Made by a program: the position numbers and the translations under genes. From Diaporthe sp. PMI_573 (lineage: Eukaryota; Ascomycota; Sordariomycetes; Diaporthales; Diaporthaceae), in the NCBI GenBank assembly GCA_021399435.1, contig JAJTUP010000019.1, positions 930,001-994,000 of the forward strand: a stretch of DNA of 64,000 bases, in the 5' to 3' direction. Position 1 is the first letter of the stretch. Each line of letters begins with the position of its first letter. This document shows, in pieces, positions 56,338 to 64,000 of the stretch. The notes below the pieces were generated by a model. It had not been told where the DNA came from, did no database searches, and saw only the letters and a list, made by a program, of their open reading frames with translations.

Positions 56338-57369
56338 TTACGCCTTGCCAGTACTGCCGCAAACATCCATGGCCCATTCGGTAAGCGCCTGTATTTCCTT
56401 GGTTCCCTCCTCCATCAGCACCGTGATGCTCTTAGACGGTGCGTTCGCCTTGAGATGGTCCAAGTAGTCCAGCAACACCAGCTTGTTCACGTTGACCTTC
56501 ACGCACCCACCAGCCACGCACTTTTTGGTCACCTCCTCGCTCCAGTCGTTTGTCCCGTGGACCACAAGGCGTACTCTTCCAGCAATTGTCTCCCTGATCT
56601 TGGCAAGCCTGTCGTATTCCAATACTGGACCCTTTGGGCCGTAATCGCCGTGCACATTGCCAAATGCAGGGGCTAGGAAGTCAATCCCAGTGGCGATAAA
56701 ATCTTCCACTTGCTCCGGGGTTGTCAAGGCTCCCTCTAGACTATGTCATCTTGTTCAGTATTTCCAAAGTAGTGGTATCGAGAGAGCATTGTGGAACATC
56801 TGTCCACTGAAATACGAAATGAACAAGCGAGGTCCTCGGTTTACTTACTCTGCCGTATCAGCAATGCCATCCTCGCCGCCCTCAATACGTCCTGGCTCCG
56901 CCTCAGTCGTAATCTTGTGCTGGTTGCAAAATGCGACCAGTTCACGGGTTTTCCGCAAATTCTCATCCATTTCATAATGACTCATATCTACCATGATTGA
57001 GTCGAAGGGCAAGTTTGCCGCTGCGTGCTTGATCAAGGCCTCATCCTGCGCATGGTCGAGGTGAATCGCCACCGGTACCGAAGACTGACGGGCTCGCTGG
57101 GCAGCTGCGTGTACTAGTAGTCCATCGCTGTATGTGATCGCCCATGGGAACACTTGGAGGATGAGGGGCGACCTCTTCGCCTCCGCAGCCCTTATGAGAC
57201 CCAGGATACTCTCGATGTTGTACCTGGGAGTGCGTTAGTTTGGTGCACGCAACCCGTCGAACCGCGCTATTGCAACTGGAGCTCACGCGATAGCTGCAAG
57301 CACGCCGTAACCTCCCTCTTCGGCTGCCTTCAGGATTTGATATGTTTTGTTGTGCTGTTTCCACTCCAT
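56338..57369 (-). CDS. class II (zinc) aldolase, GatY/KbaY/FbaA-like, three exons
   Basis: Exons are complement(57369..57287), complement(57223..56849) and complement(56740..56338), 286 aa. Introns are GTGAGC...CCCAG and GTAAGT...CATAG. The protein starts MEWKQHNKTYQILKAAEEGG. It follows the class II fructose/tagatose-bisphosphate aldolase pattern: VAIHLDHAQD (catalytic Asp84, zinc His85), SIMVDMSHY, TTEAEPGRIEGGEDG (Glu135), AFGNVHGDYGPKGP (zinc His182), RLVVHGTNDW (zinc His213) and the CVKVNVNK strand. All metal and catalytic positions expected are present. It probably cleaves a phosphorylated ketose or a sugar-acid derivative. HGTND in place of the usual HGASG suggests a substrate other than fructose 1,6-bisphosphate. 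Together with the adjacent SDR and the broken Zn2Cys6 regulator it forms a likely catabolic cluster. Confidence 0.88.
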
Positions 57370-57871
57370 ATTTCCTGGCGATGGGTAGTTTGACGAGATC
57401 CGTAAGTACTACAGTCAGCAGGGGCTGTGCGCGGAATTATAACAAGGCTTGCATTGCAGTTGGACAGCCTCAATTATTTGACCGTAGATGAGTCTCACAA
57501 GGTGACCACCATTCACTATCAAATTCTTTGCAACACGAAATCGGGTCTTGCTGCTAGCGGCATATGATATACTCAATATTTACTTGCGGACCGGGAGGGG
57601 AGAAGTGACTCGACACGCGCTGTCTCCACTGATGCCTCCGGGTGTTGAGAGGAGCGGACACTACCGAAACCTTGGAAGCTTCCTCCTAGTTCCCCCCCTC
57701 TCTGGCGTGAATCCACTCCTGCGCATACCGTGGCCTAGGGCGTGCGGAGTATACCCGAAATGCCTCGAATCGCGCCTCTGCATCTGACCGTCTACCTTTT
57801 AGTGTCTTCGTTGACTCAACATGCAAGTCTTGAAGTCTGGGCCACGATTAGTGACCACGAATATCCGCAAA
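57370..57871. promoter_or_regulatory. divergent intergenic region between aldolase and broken regulator
   Basis: About 500 nt between head-to-head starts, the natural place for shared cis-elements of a cluster and its regulator. No specific operator could be assigned. Confidence 0.45.
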
Positions 57872-58640
57872 ATGGAGAAGTCGGGTAAACCCAAGACCAA
57901 AGGCAGGAAATCTCGGTCGAAGGGCCTGCGGACCAGAACTGGATGGTGAGCTTTTTCTCTACCCATCAAGTAACTTTGGCCGACCGCGAGTCGGGGCACC
58001 ACCTGGGGCATCGCGGCCTCAGCCCGCCATCTATTCACCTGCTTATACTCATGTCTATGAGACGAAGAGCCAATCCTGTTACGGACGCTCATAGCTCATA
58101 GAGGGAGCAGCCCTACTGCTAGACCTATTTGATTAAAATAAGTACTTCTCGACCCACGCTACTATTTTAGCTGTAAGTGAGAGCCAGCAGTTCGCTGAAG
58201 AAGGCGCCTTGGCAGCCTCGAAATTTGGGCCTCACAAAAGCATCCTCGCATTGACCTCTCGCCTTGCCATTGCCACCGTGGGAGTAGAGGCGTGCAATGC
58301 TAGTACACCAGTCCAATACTATTATGGGACGCTTCACCACGTCCGAGAAGCTCTACAACACACAAGCTACCCCCGTTCAGAGGAGCTGCTAGCCACAAGT
58401 GATAATCATTTCGACAAACGAGATGTTTGATGACAGCAAAGGCAATTGGACAAGACATTTGAAAGGTGTTTTCGGGATCCTGCGCTCGCAAGACGCCCAC
58501 GGCGCCTCGGCTGGCCTACAACAGTCCGTGTGGTGGGCCTGGCTGCACTTGTCACAGGTTGTAAACTATGCAGACTCTCTCGGTCCGAAACGTCGTGGAC
58601 GATGGAGGCCAGGATCCAATCGGGTAGCGCCTTGAAAGCT
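57872..58640 (+). pseudogene. decayed Zn2Cys6 transcription factor (Fungal_trans_2-type) relic
   Basis: An ATG at 57872 opens a basic segment, KSGKPKTKGRKSRSKGLRTR, ending TG at 57945 before a GTGAGC donor. This is the usual lead-in of Zn2Cys6 proteins, where a TG|C-split Cys codon opens the zinc cluster. Downstream no intact CxxCxxxxxxC cluster can be read. From about 58200 a frame shows the middle homology region of Fungal_trans_2 factors (ILALTSRLAIATVGVEACNA, YYYGTLHHVREALQ). It breaks after EELLATS near 58395 by one base and resumes in the next frame with STNEMFDDSKGNWTRHLKGV and SAGLQQSVWWAWL. Similarity then fades. Missing zinc cluster, frameshift and lost C-terminus argue for a pseudogene. 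Assembly error could explain the single base but not the rest. Confidence 0.7.
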
Positions 58641-59011
58641 GCCTTGGATAATTTGCTTGATGGTAGCCATAGGGAGGTCTCCATTATCATGTCTCGGAAA
58701 CCTCAAGGAGTTGGCACAAGTGTCGAGGCGGTTTATTCGAGCCGTCACATGTGGCTCAAAACGGACTTGCATGTACTGTACGAAATGCTAATTCGATTGC
58801 GGGGTTTAACCCTGGCCAGGCCCACGCCCCTGCCTTGCGTTGCCGGCCGCAACAGCAGGCTTGGGTTTACGCCACGTAAAGCTCCTGGAGCTCCGGCAGT
58901 GGATTGAGCTCCTGCGAAGAGTGTGTTGTGTTCTCTGGGAACCTCCATCTCCAGCCTTGCCAAGAACGACACCATCTGGCCACTTCCCACCACCACATCC
59001 AGCCAGTCAAT
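58641..59011. promoter_or_regulatory. SWP1 upstream region
   Basis: Spacer after the regulator relic and before SWP1. It may include decayed C-terminal sequence of the relic, but no trustworthy similarity remains. It should hold the SWP1 promoter. Confidence 0.45.
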
Positions 59012-60105
59012 ATGCGGTTCACTGGAATATCTTCTCTCGTCCTCCTGGCAGCTGGTGCTGTCCAGGCTGCGTCGTCATGGAACTTTGATGATGGCAGTGT
59101 CGCCGTCAGCAGTAGGAAGGCTGGTGGTGAGGCTACCAAGGAGAAGTGAGCCCAACCCGGCCGGCGACCTGCTTCGAGCTCATATCGGGCCAATTGCTGA
59201 CTTTTGCGCACAGATTCGGCCCCAAATCCCCTCTCGAGACCCCAATAACCCTCAACGCTCAAGACACCCTCACGGTCAGCTTGACGGCCAAGGACAGCGG
59301 CAAGGCGAAGCGGCCTCATCAGGCCTTCCTGCTGTTGAAGGACGAGAGTGGACTGGAGGCTCCCTTCCCGTTGAGTGTTAAGGACAGCGGCAAGGCGAAA
59401 GTCCAGATTGTAGGTCACCATCATGCAGTCGCAAAGCGCAGCCCTCGGACTGGCGAGGCTAACAAGCCCTGTGTGTACAGACACAAAAAGACATTCCCGT
59501 CCAGTTCCTCGTGTCCCCGAAGCCTCTCCACGCAACTGTTGTCATTGGATCGTTTGGCTCGGCACAGGGTGTCATTGCCGATGTCTTCGACGTCGACATC
59601 AAGCAGGACTCCAATGCACCAGCGCCTATCATTCCCTCCACTCTGCGCTATGGCAAGAAGCCCCGAATCCACCACATCTTCCGCGAGGAAACCAAGTACC
59701 CATACAAGGTCTTCTCAATCTTTTTCGTGCTGGTCATCGCCGCTACCCTGCCGGCCCTCCTGGTCGGTGTAAGTTCATCATCCTTACTATCTCCATAACC
59801 CATCTCGTGTGTGCGTGTGCATGTGTGTGCAACACAGCGGCTAACCCGAACGCCTTCCACAGTGGTTCGGTTTCCTCGGCGCCAACCTCAGCAGCCTCCC
59901 CAAGGCCCTTGGCGCGGCCCCGCTGTCCCATGCGACCTTCTTCGGCTCGATCCTTGCGATCGAGTTCGTCTACTTCCTCTACCACCGCGGCATGTCCCTC
60001 GGCCACATCCTTCTCCCGGTGGCTGTCCTGGGCACGACCACCGTTTTGAGCGGAATGAAAGCCTTGGGCGAAGTTCAGAGCCGACGACTTGCAGGCCAGC
60101 GATAA
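59012..60105 (+). CDS. SWP1: Oligosaccharyltransferase delta subunit SWP1 / ribophorin II, four exons
   Basis: Exons are 59012..59145, 59214..59409, 59481..59768 and 59863..60105, 286 aa. Introns are GTGAGC...CACAG, GTAGGT...TACAG and GTAAGT...CACAG. A closer in-frame intron-4 alternative is disfavoured because ...CCACAG|TGGTTCGG continues the helix pair sensibly. Residues 1-19 are a signal peptide (MRFTGISSLVLLAAGAVQA). A lumenal beta-rich domain follows (LTVSLTAKDSGKAKRPHQAF, LLLKDESGLEAPFPLSV, ATVVIGSFG). The C-terminal part is LRYGKKPRIHHIFREE and three hydrophobic helices (FSIFFVLVIAATLPALLVG, FFGSILAIEFVYFLYHRG, LLPVAVLGTTTVLSG), as in ribophorin II. It is an ER-membrane subunit of the N-glycosylating OST complex, the partner of OST5 encoded at 8.3 kb. 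Confidence 0.92.
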
Positions 60106-60523
60106 ACCCTCGTTCTGAGGTACAACTGGGCTTGCTCGTACAGTGGGTTGATGATGGTGAGGAGGGAGAATGGCAAAGTCAAGCAAGGGGGCTATAGAAA
60201 TGAGCGTGTACAAAACATCACAATGCATGATGGCGAGAATAGCCCCAGAGACTGGAGCTGGAGAATAAGGAATGAAGCATACTCGCGGTCCACAAGGCTT
60301 GGAGAGCTCGATAGGAGCTCGATAGGAGCTCGATAGGAGCTCGATAGGAGCTCGATAGGAGCTCGATAGGAGCCCGACGGATCTAAGGGCCTTGGACGGA
60401 ATCATGAACGATTTTTGCTGTCTAATTGATACCTCTCTGATGTGCTAACATGCCCAATAAACCAAAGCCGGAACTCAATTGTGTATGCGCGACAGATCAG
60501 CGAATCCGCTGCATTTCAGCCAA
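60106..60523. other. SWP1 3' flank with 11-nt tandem repeat
   Basis: Spacer between convergent genes. It contains the GAGCTCGATAG repeat listed separately. No gene. Confidence 0.55.
60304..60369. repeat. tandem repeat, 11-nt unit GAGCTCGATAG x 6
   Basis: Six perfect head-to-tail copies, each with a GAGCTC palindrome, about 200 nt after the SWP1 stop and followed by a degenerate GAGCCCG. The unit is not a multiple of three, and an open minus-strand frame across it reads an artificial SSYRAPIEL repeat. Confidence 0.95.
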
Positions 60524-61084
60524 TCATTCGCCTCTGCTAGTCCCTTTGCCATCTGTCAACATCTCTACAGACGTTCCCCGCGGGTCCCAGCTGCCAGCCT
60601 CGTATTTTGGCGGCGATACCTCGCGATGGTCCCTATCAATACGGCTTGCTCTAAACCTGGCCGGCGCTGCAAGGCCGTCATCCTCCCAATACTCGTCCCG
60701 CCTGCGCTCGGGCAGAGCCCGGGAGGACGATGGTCCTGCCTCATAGTAGTCAGGAGCGTACGCCACAGGAATCGCGATGGGCTGTCTGTAGCCATAGCCG
60801 TGCCTCGCCCGACGGGAGTCCCTCATTGCGCGCCGCTCGTGCCTCCATTCCCGCCTCGCGTCGTGGTGGGACAAGACGGGCGTCGTAGCAACTACCGGGA
60901 CCACAACGCCCACGTGGTGGCTCCGAGTGGAACATGCTGAGCAAAAACGGTCGCCGTGGCAGCTGCAATGGGCGTGTCGTGGTGGCATGGAGACGCCGGC
61001 GGCGGCGGGACAGGCCGCGGGCGCGTGGTTTTGTTTGTATCTGTCGCCCTCGATCAAGCGTGTGATAGTGCCGATGAAGAGCAT
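60524..61084 (-). CDS. possible small hypothetical protein with PPKY motif
   Basis: The frame from the ATG at 61084 codes about 186 aa. The N-terminus (MLFIGTITRLIEGDRYKQN) is hydrophobic then charged. A Cys/His-rich bit (CSCHGDRFCSACS) follows, then Arg-rich sequence (about 75-120), and an acidic, Tyr-containing C-terminal half with YYEAG and SPPKYEAGSWDPRG. The PPKY resembles PPxY motifs bound by WW domains of Nedd4-type ligases. The layout recalls short uncharacterised fungal proteins that end in PPxY motifs. I cannot name a family, the coding bias is weak, and an extra upstream exon is possible. It may be spurious. Confidence 0.42.
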   Translation of the reverse strand: MLFIGTITRLIEGDRYKQNHAPAACPAAAGVSMPPRHAHCSCHGDRFCSACSTRSHHVGVVVPVVATTPVLSHHDARREWRHERRAMRDSRRARHGYGYRQPIAIPVAYAPDYYEAGPSSSRALPERRRDEYWEDDGLAAPARFRASRIDRDHREVSPPKYEAGSWDPRGTSVEMLTDGKGTSRGE

Positions 61085-62744
61085 CGTGAGTGGATGCCGA
61101 CCCGTATGGTTCTTATTCACGCAGATGCGACGCGGGGCTTGTGCTTAGACGTTGCTGTAGCGTAAGGCGCGAGAGACGGATGTGGTGGGTTGCGGTGTCT
61201 CTGACGGACTTGCACGGCGGCCTCCGCGGCTTGTGTGAGACAGAGTCGATGGTGAGAGGCCACAACAGACGACGAAGGCGAGGAGCAACATCCTTATATT
61301 TTCCTCCCCCTTTCTTCGACTTCGCATTGGCTCCTGGTCATCTCCCTCAGCACAAACAACCTTGTTCACGCTCCGCCGCACGCGACCGAAGGCTGTACTT
61401 GTGCGGGTGCGAATGCGAAGGCTTCTGGGAGCATTCTGGGCCCGGGAGGACGTGGGTGGCCATTCGGGGACCAGCACAAGCATCTGCAATGTAACATCGC
61501 AACGGTTGACCTAGCGGGATCCGTCGGATCTTCGGGTTCGCGATCGATGGCAATTGGTCGCGGCTTGCGATCCCGAGCCCGCGCCCAGACTGCAGATCTG
61601 CCGCCAAAGGGTCTCTCACCTCGGGACGACAGGGGCTGAGCGCTGGAGCGCTCTACCGTCAGACGTCATGCGGCGCAGATACGTACACTTGGGGACAATG
61701 CTCGCTGATGATGGATCGCGCTCGCCTTTTCAAAGCAGTGGAGGACCTGGTTTGTACGAAGTTCTGTCCCTACCAGATCTTGATTAGTTGTGTCAGCTCC
61801 GTGACCTGGTTGCCTCTCCGATGGCCCTGGACGCGTCGCTCTCTCCAAGACGAGGGCGTCGTGGCCTGACGCCAGCAGCGGAAACTCACGCGATGAATAC
61901 GGAGGAAGACCTTCACCTATGCCCTGCGATGATCGGCCGGAGACCTATGGCGGACCATTGACGACTGCCCCGCCTGGAGGGTCTCTCCCACGGGTGATCC
62001 TGCTCCGATGTATTACATCCGATGACGCCTTGGATCTAAGGAGACAGCCGCGGTATCCATCACAGCTCCGTCAGTACTTCATACAACCTTCGCGATGCTT
62101 CAAACACGTTCACCACGAGAGAAGACAAGCAGACCCCAAATGCCAAGAGGCTCTACTCAAGAACATGACATGCTGCTGTGGCTATCGTCGTGCCTCGCCC
62201 TTCTGACGACCTAGATCAGACGCGCGGCGACACACCCCCTACGACTGCTGTTGGTCAGCTCTGCCCTGGAATCAGGGTACTCTTCACGATGCACCCTTCA
62301 CGCCGCAGGAAGGCAGCCAACCGGTCGCAGGATCACAGGTGCGAGGATGCGGCCCGAGCGCCACATTGCACTTCGGGCAAGGTGTCAGGGTGTCAGGGTG
62401 TGTGGACACAATCGAGCACCCTGATGGCCCTGCTGGTCCCGAGCCCTGATTCGCCCGAGGGACGCGTCCTGCAGATCAGTCTCCCTTCCTTCCCAGCACA
62501 TAAGCGAGTCTTGGCATCCCCAGACTTCCCCCTTCCCTTCTTCTCCCGACCCACAACGAATGCAACGTCCGCAGACCCATCCCAACTTCACTTCTCAATC
62601 ATCGCGCCTGCGCTCTTTGCTTGCTTGCATTCGGCTCTTTGCTATCAATTGGCTCGTCCAGTTCGATCAATAGATCAAATAAATCATCAACCACCCCATC
62701 GCGCACCCACCAAATAAATCTGCACTCGGTCACGACTGCCAAAC
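61085..62744. other. intergenic region upstream of the coiled-coil gene
   Basis: 1.66 kb without a recognised gene. Frames here are short and compositionally random. The last 250 nt is pyrimidine-rich, typical of a fungal promoter and 5' leader for the gene at 62745. Confidence 0.5.
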
Positions 62745-64000
62745 ATGGCTCCTGGCACGCGTGCTGACCGTGAGACGCGTCACAACGCGACTGAGCCTGC
62801 CACATCCGCAGGTTCTCACGACACCATCGGCCACACCACAACCTCCTTTGGTCCTCCCAAGGAGGCCACCATCGCCTCTGCCCATGATGACATCACCCGC
62901 ATGTCCTACATCTCACCTGCTAATGTCGGGTTTGACCCCACCGCCCCCATCGCGCCTTACGAGCGCCCCATGGCACCCACCCCCGGCTTTGGCTACTCGC
63001 CGTCCCCGGTCATCGCACCCGTCCCGGTCAAGGCAGACCTCCCCATCCCAGAGCTTTTGATCACCGACCTCCTTCCCTCCTCACACGCGCCTTCCAGCTG
63101 CGACTTCGGCACGCCAAAGAACTTCGCCCACACCCCAGTCTTCGGTCCATCCCCGCCTTTCGTGCCAAAGACACGTGGCCGCGCCGCCTTTCAGGCGCGT
63201 TGCGAGACCGCCTCGCCTTCCGAGAGCAGCCTGAGCCGCTTTCTCAGAGGCTTCTCCACCTCCTCCGCATCATCTAAGCCTGCAGTCCAGCCCGTGGTCC
63301 GCATATCCACCCCCGAGGCCTGCGACGAGGATGCAGCCCCTATGACTCGTGCGCCCAACACAAATGAGCCCACCACCAATGAGCCCACCATCGACCTCCC
63401 TCCCGTCGACACACATGAGCCTACCGCCATCGAGCAGGCTAATGCTTTTACCACTTGGTCACTTTACGCTGTCCCTGGAAATCTTTTGGCCGACTTCGTC
63501 TCCGGCGTCCTCAAATTCAGCCAGCTCGATCAGGATGGGAACCCGGTCTTCGTCAAGGACACGATTACCGATACTTCATCTCAACAGCAGGCATCCAACA
63601 CCCACAAAGATGTCAATGCTGTTCACGTCTCCCAGGAGGAAACCCAAATCTTCGTCTCCATGGACCAGCTCCGCCAGGAAATTGCCGAACTGCAGGAGCA
63701 TGACGAGGCCATGGAGCGTGAAGCAGACAAGGCACACCAGGAGAAAGCTAGGCTCGAACTCCAGCTGCAGGAAGTCCGCGGCACCTGTCGCAAGGCCTCT
63801 TCGGACAGTGCTATTGGCTCTGACTCCGACGATGATATTCGGAAGCGCGCACAGGCAGAGAGTAAGTACAGCCCTTGTGGCGCATCGGCACGAGCTAATC
63901 TTGGTCCACAGAGCTCAAGCGCATGCAGAAGCGACTTGACGAGGCTAACACACTCGCCAACTCGCAACACGTCCATATCGACGCCCTGACTGCCGAGCGT
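62745..64000 (+). CDS. coiled-coil protein, 5' part only (continues past window edge), at least two exons
   Basis: Exon 1 is 62745..63861. A 50-nt intron (GTAAGT...TCCACAG, 63862..63911) leads to exon 2 from 63912, still open at the window end. Residues 1-230 are Pro/Thr/Ser-rich and probably disordered, with repeated NEPTTNEPT-like segments near 205-215. A small ordered region (WSLYAVPGNLLADFVSGVLK) precedes a coiled coil from about 300: SMDQLRQEIAELQEHDEAME, READKAHQEKARLELQLQE, and after the intron KLKRMQKRLDEANTLA. Without the intron the frame runs into a stop at 63989 with non-coiled sequence, so splicing is favoured. Such proteins may act as scaffolds, for example at spindle poles or septa, but nothing here fixes a function. 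Confidence 0.75.

Noticed and set aside
57799..58092. 97-codon minus-strand frame across the regulator relic
   Set aside because: No motif, and the plus strand at the same place shows the recognisable Zn2Cys6 lead-in.
60304..60405. Minus-strand open frame with SSYRAPIEL repeats near SWP1
   Set aside because: An artefact of the 11-nt tandem repeat, not a repeat protein.

Overview
The window is about 64 kb of nuclear DNA from a filamentous ascomycete (Pezizomycotina), most likely a Sordariomycete. Several features point that way. Genes have short introns of 50-125 nt with GTRNGT donors, CTRAC-type branch sites and YAG acceptors. The families are eukaryotic or fungal, including TFIID TAF2, the SAS4 silencing subunit, YPT35, a DUF7707-like wall protein and a Zn2Cys6 regulator relic. 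There are no operons, intergenic DNA is long, and CCTAGGTAGGTA-type microrepeats occur. All exon maps were made by eye from splice signals and from agreement with remembered family sequences. No database search was run.

Layout. 0.8-1.7 kb: a conserved-looking hypothetical gene. 5.5-7.9 kb (-): the GCN5 histone acetyltransferase with an unusually long N-terminus. It is divergent from OST5 (8.3-8.7 kb, +), which is followed by RAD1 of the 9-1-1 clamp (8.9-10.0 kb, +). A 5.8-kb gene-poor stretch then leads to an intronless 1113-residue orphan (15.7-19.1 kb, +) and a CDC26 (APC/C) gene with a huge CAA/polyglutamine insert (20.1-21.1 kb, +). TAF2 (22.8-27.5 kb, -) and SAS4 (28.9-30.6 kb, -) follow, then an IQM-like calmodulin-binding protein (32.4-34.4 kb, +) and the PX protein YPT35 (34.8-36.0 kb, -).

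The middle is an accessory patch: a decayed NACHT/NLR-type gene (36.6-37.3 kb, -) beside a 15-nt tandem repeat, and several kb of apparently empty DNA. Next come a GPI-anchored Cys-rich protein (40.9-41.7 kb, +), a choline/ethanolamine phosphotransferase (43.4-45.0 kb, +), a seven-exon ABCC transporter (45.4-50.3 kb, -), a glutaminyl cyclase (50.6-51.7 kb, -) and TDP1 (52.1-54.0 kb, -).

The most system-like segment is 54.5-58.6 kb. A DenD-like NAD-dependent SDR and a GatY/KbaY-like class II aldolase lie in tandem on the minus strand. A Zn2Cys6 transcription-factor gene faces away from them and is broken. This looks like a small carbohydrate- or sugar-acid-catabolism cluster that has lost its own regulator. 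The window ends with SWP1 (59.0-60.1 kb, +), a doubtful small gene (60.5-61.1 kb, -) and the 5' part of a coiled-coil gene cut by the edge (62.7-64.0 kb, +).

Themes shared by the genes: chromatin and transcription (GCN5, TAF2, SAS4), genome maintenance and cell cycle (RAD1, TDP1, CDC26), and ER glycosylation and lipid synthesis (OST5, SWP1, EPT1/CPT1).
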